A stretch of DNA of 64,000 nucleotides, taken from positions 503,401-567,400 of the forward strand of contig LNAC01000761.1 in NCBI GenBank assembly GCA_002007465.1, in the 5' to 3' direction. The notes beneath the pieces were generated by a model. That model ran no database searches and was not told the origin of the DNA. It saw nothing but the letters and a program-made list of their open reading frames with translations. How positions within the stretch are numbered: the first letter of the stretch is position 1; every line of letters begins with the position of its first letter. The position numbers were made by a program, and so were the translations under genes. Positions 34,564 to 46,255 of the stretch are shown here, piece by piece. The stretch is from Ailurus styani (taxonomy: Eukaryota > Chordata > Mammalia > Carnivora > Ailuridae).

Positions 34564-36061
34564 TAAAGGTCTGGAATGAAGAATCAATTAGTAATAGTCG
34601 CACAGATTACCTGGTTAATTTGCATGACTTTTTTTCTCTTCTGGTTTTTGTAATTGCTTTCAATGAGATCCATAATCACCACTCGAGGGTGACCTTTCCC
34701 ATCTCTCTTTGTGGGAACCTCAGCCTCCTGCACACAAAGGCTATGTCAGACCCTTAGAGCGGGGAATTCTTTGGATAATGGGCGAGCAGTCTAATCAGTT
34801 TGCTGCTGATGGAGAGAAAAGGAGAACAGAGAGCCTGCTTTTGAAGTTGCCTCCTTGTGGGTCTGAGTCACCCGCAGCTGTAGGGTTCCAGCCTGTTTGT
34901 TTTAAGCTTTACAGGAGGAGCAGGAGCTCCAAGTTTGATACTGTGTTTATTTTTTCCTGCCAATTGAGAGATTCCTACAGAGCACAGACAAACCTCTGTG
35001 TGGCATTTTCATCTCTAAACCAAATGCTCAGACACCCACATGGCTTAAATGAGTTGGCAGGCGAAGGAATCCACCTATGTGTGCAGCTGTGCAAAAACAT
35101 AGTTATCTTCCAAAGTAAAGTCAGGGTCTTCTTCTTGATGCTCTCCTTCCTACACCTTTGGAAAAAGAATGAGGGAGACAGAGTATATGGAACTATATTA
35201 TATATAATACTACTAGAAATATATAATGTGTCTCCCTCATTTTTTAAAATTTGAGTAGAGTTGACAAAATGTTACGTTGTCTCTTTTCTTTTTCTACAAG
35301 GTGAAATACTGTGCTCTAGGCATCCCGAGTAATTTGTAGAGCAATTGCTACCTTCTTACCTTCCTTTCCCCTCCCTCTCTGTGTGGCTCCAGTAGGCTGT
35401 AAAACTGAAAAGGCACTAAAGCAATGGAATCTTGCTTGTGGGCGCACTAGGAAACCCGGCCTCCATGCTGGGTGAGGAGCTCAGCCTGAGGCACTTGGCA
35501 TGTAGGGGTTCATTTCTCCTACCCTTGGAAAATAAACTGTCTACCTTTAAGGAGAGGGTTTTATTACTACATTTTGCCTCTTTCGTGGGCTTTAAAAATA
35601 ATTTCTTGATTTTAGTTTTTTTATATAATGAAAAGATACCTCCTAATTTGCCTCTTATCAAATTGTTTGTCTCAATTTTATTTTTTAAATCATTTTTATT
35701 AAATTTAACCATTTTCTTATGTACCATGTTTTAGTAGCAAATGAGTTTAGGGATCACCATGTTATGTTTGAGTTAAAGATTTACTGTATATGAAAACGTG
35801 AACTAAATTTTAAATACGTGTTAGTACACAGAAATCAAAGAATTGATTAAGGGACCTAATATTTGTAATTCTTGGATTTTGCACTTAATAAATTGGTTTT
35901 TTAATGATTTATTTCTGAAGGAAAAAAGAAAAACATTGAAGTCACTTTGCAAGTACACAAAGAACATTCGCAGTAAAGATAGGATATTTTTATAAAAGAA
36001 GAGCTAAAATGAATTTAGTACTCTGTTCTGTTTACATTTCTTAAGTACAAGAAATGCTTTT
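34564..36061. other. Repeat-poor stretch with the window's longest open frame
   Basis: An open frame of 181 codons runs at 34709-35254 on the plus strand. Its translation is low in recognisable motifs and its 3' part crosses an AT-rich inverted repeat, so I do not call it a gene. No dispersed repeats are recognised. Confidence 0.45.
35162..35247. repeat. Inverted repeat (86 bp, potential hairpin)
   Basis: A perfect 13-bp pair AATGAGGGAGACA (35168-35180) and TGTCTCCCTCATT (35229-35241) extends imperfectly on both sides to arms of about 28 bp around an AT-rich centre. It may be a tiny MITE or a fixed hairpin. Confidence 0.75.
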
Positions 36062-36148
36062 TGTGGAACCTGCTTAGGATTCTCTGTCTCCATCTCTCTC
36101 TGCCCCTCCCCCCATCTGTCTCTCCCTCTCTAATAAGGAAAAAAAAAT
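36062..36148 (+). mobile_element. SINE 3' tail, 5'-truncated, older carnivore type
   Basis: GGAACCTGCTTAGGATTCTC, then CT-rich CTCTGCCCCTCCCCCC and a tail reading TAATAAGGAAAAAAAAA. This is the 'ggattctctctctccc...gcccctcccc' tail of the old, felid-like form. Confidence 0.72.
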
Positions 36149-36174
36149 CACATGCTCTAATATATTAAAATACT

Positions 36175-36378
36175 GGGGGAACCTGGGTGGCTCAGTGGGT
36201 TGAAGCCTCTGCCTTCGGCTCAGGTCATGATCTCAGGGTCCTGGGATCGAGGCCCGCATCTGGCTCCCTGCTCAGCGGGGAGCCTGCTTCCTCCTCTCTC
36301 TCTGCCTGCCTCTCTGCCTACTTGTGATCTGATCTCTCTCTCTGTGTATCAAATAAATAAATAAAATCTTTAAAAAAA
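36175..36378 (+). mobile_element. CAN-SINE, mustelid-type, full length
   Basis: Head GGGGGAACCTGGGTGGCTCA, GGGTTGAAGCCTCTGCCTTC, B-box region GGATCGAGGCCC, CT-rich part and AAATAAATAAATAAAATC with poly-A. No clear duplication seen. It follows the older SINE tail by about 25 bp. Confidence 0.94.
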
Positions 36379-36721
36379 TAGCAATATAAGAAATAAGCTA
36401 TATATAAAATTAATGAGATAAAGGTGAATCGTGGATCTTGAGAAAAGGATTAGGAGGGGACAAATTTTTGCAAAATTATCATTATTTTTATCTTCCCTGC
36501 TAATTTGCATTTCAATATCAATGCTTCCTACGTTGTGCAGAAGTTTTAACAATATATGTCTTGGAATAAGAACAATTCAAAACTCTGTATCTTTCCAAAT
36601 TACGATGGGAATCAGTGTACCACCGCTTAGCCGTGGGAGCAAACACGTCTGGATCTTTCAGACCTTAACACTCATACTGGAGCTGCTCAGAGGTTCGCAA
36701 ACTGAGGTATTTTATTTTATT

Positions 36722-36893
36722 TATTTTTTAAAAGATTGTATTTATTTGAGAGAGAGAGAGAGCACAAGTGGGGTGAGGGGCAGAGGGAGAAGCACACTGG
36801 CTGCCGAGCCGGGAGCCCAATGTGGGACTTGATCCCAGGACTCTGTGATTATGACCTGAGCTGAAGCAGATGCTTAACCGACTGAGCCACCCA
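36722..36893 (-). mobile_element. CAN-SINE, older, diverged
   Basis: AAAAGATTGTATTTATTTGA, (GA)n, GCTGCCGAGCCGGGAGCCCA, GATTATGACCTGAGCTGAA and ACTGAGCCACCC. Slightly shortened in the GA-rich part; the terminal CAGGCGCCCC is replaced by CACACATTCC. Confidence 0.9.
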
Positions 36894-36960
36894 CACATTC
36901 CATCAAACAGCTATTTTAGAAGGAGGACATAAATGAACAATTTAAGTGGATTTTTTTAAA

Positions 36961-37161
36961 TAGAGAATCCAACAGATGTTGTTTACCCCTGTACAGTGTT
37001 AGTCTTCAAGTTCTGAATTGTCTTTCTAGATTTCATATGAAGTCATAGAAACAATGGGGTNTAATAGAGAATCCAACAGATGTTTACCCCTGTACAGTCT
37101 TAGTCTTCAAGTTCTGAATTGTCTTTCTAGATTTCATATGAAGTCATAGAAACAATGGGGT
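36961..37161. other. Assembly join: 100-bp near-identical direct repeat around one N
   Basis: Copy 1 (36961-37060) and copy 2 (37065-37161) differ by a 3-base indel and one substitution and are separated by a single N at 37061. This is the expected pattern when two overlapping contig ends were placed side by side instead of merged. Confidence 0.9.
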
Positions 37162-37764
37162 AGGAAGGAATTATGCTATGTGTACGAGTAAATTTGTCAC
37201 TCAAATTTTGTCTGGCTTTTTAAAAGCTGTGGTTTGTATATAAAGAGAGCAGAATTTTCTTGCTTCCTAGGAATGAATACTATTATAAACATTTTGTTTT
37301 TCTAATTATGTAAGTAACCTGTTGTGGGAAAAATTGAAAAATCCCTGAAACCATAGCAAACAAAAAAGTCACAATTTTTTTTCTATTCCCATTACCTAGG
37401 GAAAAATCATTGGTTGAATTCTGTTGCTTATATATCTACTTATTCATCAGTTCTTTACAATTTTAACAAAAACTTGGGATTTTAATATAAATATGGTACA
37501 GTAATATTTATTTCCACATGTGACTAAGTATTAATCTACAGGATGCTTTTTTATGTACTCATTTTCTGGTATTCTGTTTCACTATAGGGAGGTACCATGA
37601 TTTTTATAAGTCTGTGACGTTGAATTTCAGGCAAGTTTGTCTTGCTTTAATGAATAAATCTGTCTATAGATAATGTTTATGTTAATGGATGAAGACCTGC
37701 ATATCTCTCTAATTTGTCAGAAATTCTTGAAAAATCTTAGAGATTTTTTTTCATAAATGTTTCC
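37162..37764. other. Unassigned AT-rich stretch
   Basis: No gene or clear repeat. Parts (GTACAGTAATATTTATTTCC ... TCATTTTCTGGTATTCTG) could be a worn L1 scrap. Confidence 0.4.
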
Positions 37765-38840
37765 ATTTCTTCATTCATTAGGAATATTTTTTTTGAGTGC
37801 CCACTATGAGGCTAAGAGCCATCCTGAGCATTTGGTTATATAGCTTTGGACAAAATGGGCAAAAGTCTATATACTCAGAAGAATGTTTATTTTTGTGGGG
37901 AAGACAAAATACTAAGAAGATTAAAAGAGGGAAGTAAAATATACAGGAGCCATAAAGAAAACGGAAGGAGAAGTGGTAGATAGAAAGAATGTGGAGAGAA
38001 GAGGAAGAGGGATGGGGCTACAGTTCCATGCAGGTCAGCTAGAGGAAGTTCTGCTCCTTGCTTCCAGAAGGGGATGTTGCTTTGTCAACCCAAAGAAAGA
38101 GAAAATACCTGTAGAGAAAGAGCCTTTCTGCCACAATGACCAGCAAGTTCAAAATGCCTCAGCTGCACATGTACCTCATTTCTGGAAGGAACTGGGAAGA
38201 GGATTATATGGCTAAAGCCAAACGAATTAGGAGGAAGTAAAAGAACGTGAAGAGAAGAAACAGGGACTAGATGATGCAGGGTCTTCTGTACTGCGGTTAC
38301 AATGTGGTTTATACTCCGAGGCAGATGGAATGCCGTGGCGGGCATGAAGAGAGGAATGACATCATCTGACTTAGCCTTCTGACTCCTGTGTTAAGACTGT
38401 AATTATTTGGAGTAAGAGCAGATCCAAGGAATCCAGTTAGGAAACTATTACAATACCATAGAAGGCAATAATGTCAGTTGAACACAAGTAATAACGGAAA
38501 TGACAGTAAGTGGTCAGATTCTAAAAATAGAACTGTCAGGATTTACTGAAAGATTAAAAGTAGGGAGTAGGAGAAAGAGAATAGAGATGATTCCAAGGTT
38601 TTTGTTGTTGTTGTTTTGCCTTTATTCTGGGGGTGGGGGAAGTATAACTAGATGTATGCAGTGCCAATAACAGGTGAGAAAAACAGAAGCAGGTTTGAGG
38701 AAGAATGTTAGGACTTCAGTGTTGAACATGACAAGTCTGACGTATCAGCAACGTTGAGTGGGCAGCAGGGGCTGGACTGAAGAGAAGAGGCAAGCATAGA
38801 GAAATATTTTTAGGAGTCACAAGCATCACGTCAGTTATTG
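37765..38840 (-). mobile_element. L2-like LINE body, antisense
   Basis: In order: GAGTGCCCACTATGAGGCTA, GATGATGCAGGGTCTTCTGT, AATGACATCATCTGACTTAG, GAAACTATTACAATACCATA, AAGTGGTCAGATTCTAAAAA, GATTCCAAGGTTTTTG and TAGGAGTCACAAGCATC. This collinear series matches the antisense L2 reverse transcriptase and 3' body. The first 150 bp could belong to a different old repeat. Confidence 0.55.
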
Positions 38841-39245
38841 CTGTGTAAGAAACCACCATGGAATCTGAGTAGAATGTAGGAAGATTGCTATTTCTTACAT
38901 ACCTGCAAGATGACTTGGGGTTGCCTGAATCTAGGCTGGGCTTCTCTGTGGCGCTCTGCTTCAGCTCGGATCAGGCTGGACTCTGATGTTCGCTATGGGT
39001 GGGTTTTAGCCTTCTCCATGCACTTACATTCGGGGGCTAAGGCTTGGGGGGCAGCAACTGTCCTCTTCTTGTGGCGATAGTAGGGGCATAAGGGATATAA
39101 GCAAAGTCCAATTGCTCAAGCATGTGTCTTCTATCATCCCATTGGCTACACCAAATGACAAAAGGCCAATCCCAAAGTCAAGAAGTGGAAGTTTTGTTCT
39201 TCATTCTTGTGCAACAAAAGGCAAAATTACATAGCAAAGGCTGTG
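38841..39245. mobile_element. Old dispersed repeat, family unresolved
   Basis: CAGTTATTGCTGTGTAAGAA-ACCACC, CTGCTTCAGCTCGGATCAGG and the 'attggctacaccaaatgac...ccaatcccaaagtcaagaag' end recall a widespread mammalian MaLR/DNA element whose name I cannot place. No coding content. Confidence 0.4.
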
Positions 39246-40195
39246 GATACAGGAAGAGGTGAAGAATGAGGAAAATAACTGTTCCTACCATGGGCATATG
39301 CATCACATTTAAAGCCAGAAACCTGGACGAGATCTAACATGATGGCACCAATTTACTCTCTAGCCATAAATGAGAGTGTCTGTTTCCTTTGCTCTAGCCA
39401 GCTTTGTCCTACTGTTTTAAAACTGATTTGCCAGTGTCAGCAATGAAAATAACTCTTTGTTTTAACTATAATAATTGCATTTTTGAACGACTCTTAAAAC
39501 ACAGAAATACTTGGAGTCAGTGTGTGATTTTGATCTTCCCTTAGGATTTTCTTTCAAGGGCTCATTATGCGATGGCCTAGTGACCAGGGAGAAAAGTTTG
39601 CCAGTACATTTTGTTCCCTTTTATATTATTTAACCATCTTTACCCCCTTGTAATTATTAAAAAGGAATGAGAACGAATTTCAAATAGGTACGGCTTATAA
39701 GGTTAATCAAATACCTACAGTTTGCTTTCAAACACTATTTATCGGAAGAGATTCCTCATTGGTGAGAACAATGATACAAANTCCTCGTTGGTGAGAACAA
39801 TGATACAAATACACTCTGAGAAACCCTACTGAATCGTTGACTCACACATACAGCATTGACAATATGATAAATTATGAAGCTGCCACAGAAAAAAAACTTT
39901 CCATGTGTCTCTGCAGATGGGGGGGGGGTTTCCCTTCNTGTGTTTTCCCTTCTTATATAAAATCATTATTGTGAGAAAGTGACCCATGTGGCTGGCTGTG
40001 GCTAAAGGGTCACATTTGCCTGTTCATTCTCAGCAAAGGGCCTTATGCCCTGTTTACAATGCACACAATCTGTTCCAGCCTTTTGAAATTCATTATGTGT
40101 GGGCTGCATGTATTTTCAATGAGTTGAAAACATCCTTAGGATTTCTGAGGTATGGTAGAATCACACGTTTTTAGTGATTGGAAAATATGTATATT
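39246..40195. other. Unassigned stretch with two assembly joins
   Basis: No gene or repeat recognised. Single Ns occur at 39781 and 39938, and there is a G10 run at 39919-39928. Confidence 0.45.
39753..39809. other. Assembly join: 28-bp direct repeat around one N
   Basis: 39753-39780 and 39782-39809 are the same 28 bases with one A/G difference, separated by the single N at 39781. Confidence 0.88.
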
Positions 40196-40346
40196 TTAAA
40201 GATTTTATTTATTTATTTGACACAGAGAGAAGGGAGAGAGAGAACAAGCAGGGGGAGCAACAATGAGAGAGGGCTCCATCTGAGGACTCCAGCATCATGA
40301 CCTGAGCCAAAGGCAGATGCTCAGCTAACTGAGCCACCCAGGGGAC
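40196..40346 (-). mobile_element. CAN-SINE with internal deletion
   Basis: Tail and GA-rich part (ACAAGCAGGGGGAGCAACAA) and head (CATGACCTGAGCCAAAGGCA ... GAGCCACCCAGG) are present. The central palindromic block that should lie between them is missing, so the copy is about 150 bp. Confidence 0.9.
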
Positions 40347-41659
40347 AGGAATATTTATTTAGGAAGGATGTTCTAATTTTAGGATCTTCCACACTGTTCA
40401 CATGCAAACTGCACGTGAGTTTAGTGGCGATGCTGGAAACAAGCACGTGAGGTGGAGCAGGAGTAAAGCTCCCAAAACGAGAGAAAGGTTTTGTATTCAG
40501 CAGTTACCCTGGAAAACTGGGTTTTCTTCGTGCATGTGATAAAGAGCGCAGCAAGGCATACTTTCAGGATAAAAATAGAAAATCCATTAAGAAATAAAAG
40601 TGCTGTTGATTCCATTGCTTGAGAAAAATATTCCTCTATTCATGCACAGTAGGTTTGTTCTCCTAGAACAAGACTTTTTGTGTTACCTTGAATTTGTCCC
40701 AAAGAGATATATGTGCTAAACTCTGACTAAAATACAGTGAGTGAAGTTTTGCATTTAATAACCAGTAGATTTATAATTTCATGGTTTCATGTGCCCTGTT
40801 TTGATATCAAGCAGACTTGATCCAAATAGACAAGCTTTATATGACTATTTTGTCATCATCTTACATGCAGATGAATAGCTTTGCTTTTTGCTAGTAAATG
40901 CCAGATATGGTTTGTGCTAAAAGGTTGTTTTTGAAGATAATTAAGAAGATGCTGGGCCATTATTTGGCTTGGGGAGGTCAGCAAGGGAAGTCAAACACAG
41001 CTGGATTCAAAAGGAGTCCAGATCTCTCTTGGGAGAAGTGTCCTCCAACTGGGTCAAAGTGCAGAGGCTTCATATGTATGTGAAACAAACAAACCAAAAA
41101 AAAAAAAAAAAAAAGTGGCAGTTAATTTAAATGTTAATATAAAATAAAATTATTCAACCTGAATAGAAGGTATATAAGGGCATGGATTTTTCTAAAGTCA
41201 GAAGCATTAGATACTGCCTAATAAACTAAATAGTTTCCACTGTACAGTGGTTTTACTCTGCAGACAATCTAAGATAATGGCACTCTGTAAAATGTGAAGC
41301 ACATAGAAGGCAGGTAGCTTTCAATTTTGTTATTTGAGTTGCAGTTTGGTGGTAGGTTAAATGGATGGTGCAAATGAATTTTATAAATGCCTTTATTCAG
41401 TGCCCAGCTCTTATTTTTAGGGCTTATATAAGAGGAAACAGTGTAACAGCAATAAATGTGTGAGTTTAAATGATATGCAAATTCCCAGAGTTGTTCTAAG
41501 ATCAAAGATCAGTGTTTCCATCAACGTTTTAAATGCTTGCAAATGTCTTTTTTGAAAGTCTGAGTGTCAATTTCCTCCAAAGTTTCCAAATGAGCAGTTT
41601 GTATTAGGGATATACAGGATGGGTAGGTAAAAAAAAAATTGACACTAATGACCTCAGAG

Positions 41660-41660
<1 letters not shown>
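40347..41660. other. Unassigned non-coding stretch
   Basis: No dispersed repeat or coding region recognised; there is an A20-like run at 41095-41114. The run is preceded by an AAAC/AAAC-rich stretch and could be the tail of an unrecognised retroelement. Confidence 0.45.

Positions 41661-41711
<51 letters not shown>
41661..41711. repeat. (GT)25 microsatellite
   Basis: Uninterrupted GT run of about 51 bp, the longest perfect simple repeat in the window. It produces a histidine/threonine-repeat open frame on the minus strand (41604-41900), which is an artefact. Confidence 0.98.
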
Positions 41712-41714
<3 letters not shown>

Positions 41715-43369
41715 TTTTTTTAATGGCCTAAAGAAAATATGTATGTGCAAATGCCTTTGTACGAGTATGCATATAAATGAGAGAGAGAAACAACTGTGTG
41801 AATTGTGAGTTATGTTAGCTGTTCTATTGAAGAGTAGGGGTATGCTGATCAAACATTGAAAAAAAACCAGATCCTGCCTTGACATCACACACACTTTCAC
41901 ACATCTCTCTTTACCGAGATGGTATAAAATTAATACTTAGTTCTGACTTGTGTGAAGGTCTATTTGAAGTTAAAATCCCTTCTTTTACATCATAATCTAA
42001 AATACATGATTTGGGTTTGATACATCTTCACCTTTAAAGCCATACTACTCACAGAATGTACATTCTCTGGTACGGCTTGGAAGAGAGAATGGCATTTTGA
42101 TGCGATCCATTGGGCAATTAATTCATTTTACCCAACGGCTTGACTCAGATATCCCCTTGGTTTGAATAACTCACAGGATTAAGCTGTACTGTTAAAACTG
42201 CCACATGCCCGTGAATGGTATCTCAAACAGGATTTCATTATCTAAGTGTTAAATGAACTTTTTTTTCCTCCATTTGTTTCTGTGAGGGGATGGGGTAAAA
42301 AGTTCTCACAGCTGCCAGACAAAGAATGACTCTATTTAAAGAGTGGTTGGAAGCACAAATGTTGATTATCTTAATGAAAGAATTTAATTAAGTTTCCTAA
42401 AGAACAGGATACTACTGACATCATTGATTGGCTAAATGAAGCCGGGAAATACAGTATTTAACATTACAATATTTTTTACTTAATGATGCCAGTATTCGAT
42501 CTTGGCTGATGTCCTGGAATACGCACAATGGCTTGGCAACCAATTAATTATTTTGCCATTGCAGATGTGGAGCTTTGGGGTGTGAAAGTCCCTTTGCCAA
42601 GATGGTTTTGGGAAAAGAACCAAAGCAATCATTGTATTTCCTTGTCTATGCTCACATCCTTATTTATGAATATGGTTACAATTCTCGAGGTCAGATGATC
42701 ACAATATCATAAACAGCGTTTAATTAACCTCTGAAAGTGGTTCTTTAACACAGCAGACTGAGGACAAAAAACCCAACTGGCCTGGGTCATAAAAATAGCT
42801 TAAAATTTGCATAAAATATCTTTAAATAGTTCACATTTTGATAGAAATGTCTATCGGTCCTTGATAATTATTATTTTAATGAGGATATTTAAAGCCATAC
42901 TAACTTTCACTGCAACTGAAAATTACTGTGGTAGCCAATTGTAACTGGAGCTGTTGGTTCCGTCCCTTTTATTTATAAATCACGAAAATCCACATCGGTG
43001 GGTAAGGAACCTAAACATTAAAGTCATCAATATAAAGAACACTGATAGCAGTACTAGGTCTTGGGTATCAAGCGATACTTAATATAGTAGTATTATCATA
43101 TATCCCTGTAATCAGTTTAACACTTAGTTATGGCTCCAACTGAGAAAAGTAAGAAAGTGGCCATAGTATTGACAGCAAAATTTCTTTCCATCCCTCCCTC
43201 CCCCTACTCCTTCGTTTCCTTTTCCTTTTCCTTTTTCTTTCCTTTCCTTGTAATGGACCCTAAAAATATCAATTGTAGTGAAGAACTATACATTTATCTT
43301 TCTCTGTGTGATTCCATATGAATAGAATTAAGTTCTACATTATTATTAATCACATAAGTGGTTCAGGGT
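41712..43369. other. Repeat-free island with homeodomain-type motifs
   Basis: About 1.65 kb with no recognised repeat apart from a CT-rich patch at 43186-43248. It has four TAATTA hexamers (near 42380, 42544, 42720 and 42864) and further ATTA cores. No coding region. A candidate conserved non-coding (enhancer) element by texture only; sequence composition alone cannot establish this. Confidence 0.4.
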
Positions 43370-43570
43370 GATCTTTATTTTAATACTGGCTCTACTACTT
43401 GTGGTATGATGTAAAACAAGTAAAATAATTTACTTGAGACTCAAGTTTCTAATATAATAAAAAGAGAAATTATTAAGAACTTCCTTAAAAGGTTATTGAA
43501 AGATTTAAATAGAATATGTGTAAAACATTGAATAAAGTTGGCATTTTATAAATACTAGCTCTATAGTCTT
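43370..43570 (+). mobile_element. MIR element
   Basis: GGCTCTACTACTTGTGGTAT, then TGAGACTCAAGTTTCTAATA, AAAGGTTATTGAAAGATTTA-AAT and GTAAAACATTGAATAAAGTTG follow the MIR sense consensus ('ggctctgccacttact ... cctcagtttcctcatctg ... gttgtgaggattaaatgag'). Confidence 0.7.
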
Positions 43571-43822
43571 ACATATATCTTTATTCATAAATGTATGTGT
43601 GTACATTTTATATACATTTGTATAGGTATAGTTAAATGTATATTTTTTAAATATAGAGAAATCTGAATGTATATTGAAATTTTTTAGCTTTCCTATTTAT
43701 TGAAGAAAGCGTGCATCAAACAAGTAGAATGTTGTACCAGATACATGATCTTTGTTTACCCACACCCAACCACCCACTCCGACAACCTTCTTCAACCAAT
43801 GCATGTAGTTATTTACCTATTA

Positions 43823-44020
43823 TTATTATTATTTTAAGATTTTATTTCTTTATTTGACAGAGAGATAGAGAGCACAAATAGGCAGAGCGGCAGGCAGAGG
43901 GAGAGGGAGAGCAGGCTCTCTGCTGAGCAGGGATCCAGATGCGGGGCTCAATCCAGGACCCTGAGATCATGACCTGAGCCGAAGGCAGTCGCTTAACTGA
44001 CTGAGCCACCCAGGAGTCCC
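43823..44020 (-). mobile_element. CAN-SINE, full length
   Basis: A 13-bp duplication TATTTACCTATTA (43810-43822 and 44021-44033). (ATT)n-rich tail, GA-rich segment with GGCAGAGCGGCAGGCAGAGG, core and head (GGGACTCCTGGGTGGCTCAG on the minus strand). Confidence 0.96.
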
Positions 44021-44033
44021 TATTTACCTATTA

Positions 44034-45801
44034 CTATAAATTCAATGAGAGCTTTTTTCATGTACTTCGGATCTGTACTATTTTGACTTTTGCTGTTTCT
44101 GCCTTTAAATGGAAACAAAGATAGTAGAGTAGCATCCATTTCAGAGTTGACATAGTTAAAGTACAGTGCATTACTTTTGTTAACATCAGATTAAACAACA
44201 TGGTGTCCACTTAGTCAATTATCTTATAGCATAAACTTGACACAACACTGACATAAAGGAAAAGAAGAATACAGGATAAACATTATACTTCCATATAGGT
44301 GTTTGGATTACATACCCCTGATAATGTAATGTGGGCAGAAAAAAATAGATGATTTTCTTTGTGGGTTTCTCCAAAATTCTAACAAAGAATCCTTGTTTTA
44401 TCATACCGTTATCCGAGAGATGGAAAGATATATTTTTGACCTGATTGATACAATACTAGTTAAAAATGATCTCACATTCACTTGCTACCTTCCAAAATAT
44501 AACTAGGGACTTAATTGTAGTTCTCCCCAAAACTAGTTTTAAGGGGTGTAAGTTCAACAATATACTTTGTAATTATTACTCAAATACCAAAGCTACTATA
44601 GCGCTTGTGTATGTGTGTGTGTGCTTCTAATGTTTGTCTCCTTTCTAAATAGAGCTATTGTCAAGAATTTATCTTTTTATGGATATCCCAAATTATATAC
44701 CCTCACACTTGTACCAGAAAAATACAACCACTGTCTCTTGTTGTCTTAATGTTCATGCTAATAGATTCTCTATTGACATAATGAGTTTGGACCTAAATGA
44801 AAATTCACAGGGCTTGTAATAAATTGGAATAGGAAGAAATTTCTAGAAGCATTTTGAGAAGAGTTTGCACGAAAGATATTCTAAATCAGAATTTATGAAA
44901 AAAATACATGAATATTCTGAGTTTAGCTAACATGATTATAGCACTTGGGAAGAAAATCTACCTCTGTGTTGATACTAAGAATCCTTTGGTTTGCTTTTAA
45001 AATTGACTATTGTTCTCAGTTTAACCTCAGGGATATTGTGATACCAACCTGAAAATTAAAAAATGATGTAAAAATACCACCTCTTTGAAGCTAAGTCAGT
45101 GTAAGTACAATTTGGATGTTTTCTACTCTTATTTATGTTTCTTAGAAATTGTTTAAGGTATCTCTAGAACATCTTCATGCATAGAGTCTATTTTTTTTTC
45201 CAAAATGAAAAGGAATAAACTCAGCTTCTTTTTCTTACCTTATGTCTTGAAACAAAAATGTAATTTAACAGCTACATAAAGAGAAAATGTTTTTATTCAT
45301 TATAAATAATGGGAGGGAATTCACTGTGAAGCTGAAATTTATTGTGTAACGAATCAAAGCAGCTTTGAGTTCTTGGCTTCCAACATCGTTGCGTGTTCAG
45401 ACTGTTACATGATGAGACCATTGGTGGTTCCAAAATATTTCATGTTAAGCATGGCTTCCCCAAAGAGCTGTGAAAGAGTAAGAACCCAGATATGTGCTAA
45501 ATTAGAATCTCCTGAGGCCAGTCTTGGGACTTCTTCAAATAATTCTTTACTTGGTCTTTAATGTGTACATCCATTGAATGACCTTTGATTTTTTGGTTGC
45601 TACAAGTGGGATCTGATCAGAAGTTAGGCTGGGTTAGGTAGGGAACAGGAGATGGAGCAAGGGAGCCATTTGCTATGGCTGCCAGGACATCTTGGGGAGA
45701 TGCTGTTACATCTGGTTGTGTTTAATGTTTTTGTTATTGATATGGAAGGGCTTTTTGAAAGTGCATTAAATTATCCTCATGGGGGATTACTGTAGACTAG
45801 A
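44034..45801. other. Unassigned, repeat-poor stretch
   Basis: No dispersed repeat recognised over about 1.7 kb. A short GT-rich patch lies at 44605-44625. No coding region. Confidence 0.45.
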
Positions 45802-45960
45802 AAGGCATATGAAAAATAGTACAAACAGGATAACAGGAAGGAAAACACCACTTGAAACACCAGATACTTTATTGCCTTATCTGTGTTGTACTGCTTTGCC
45901 TTTTGTGGCTCTGTTTNAAGGCATATGAAAAATAGTACAAACAGGATAACAGGAAGGAAA
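45802..45960. other. Assembly join with misplaced sequence
   Basis: A 43-bp segment (45802-45844) recurs immediately after the N at 45917 (45918-45960). The bases between (45849-45916) are almost identical to 48392-48461 in the same orientation 2.5 kb away. The simplest reading is a chimeric contig end. Confidence 0.85.
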
Positions 45961-46099
45961 GTATATTTTCCTTGGACCATAATTCCCAGCCCCATTATTT
46001 TTTTCTGGAAAAGAAAAACACCCTCCTTTCCCAATAGTTCCCTACCCCCAAACACTGCTGCTTAGAGAGCTATTAACTCCACTTGAAAAATTTGATATT

Positions 46100-46255
46100 G
46101 GCAATTTATACAAACTTAACGTACTCTTCACAATAATACTAAGAGGAGGTAATATTACGGTCATGTTAAGCTGAGAGGGTTGAGCAAGCAATTTGTCCAA
46201 GCACAATAACTGGTAAGTGGCAAAAACTAAACCTGAACTTAGGGCTCTCAGAAAT
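46100..46255 (-). mobile_element. MIR element, antisense
   Basis: CACAATAATACTAAGAGGAG-GT, GGTTGAGCAAGCAATTTGTC-CAAGCACAATAACTGGTAAGTGG and CTGAACTTAGGGC follow reverse-complement MIR ('aacctatgaggtaggt...aagtaacttgcccaaggtcacacagctagtaagtgg'). Confidence 0.78.

Noticed and set aside
37061..37161. Real tandem duplication of 100 bp
   Set aside because: A single N separates the copies and four other Ns show the same flank pattern, so an assembly artefact is more likely.
41604..41900. Minus-strand open frame with a long His-Thr repeat
   Set aside because: Caused by the (GT)25 microsatellite.
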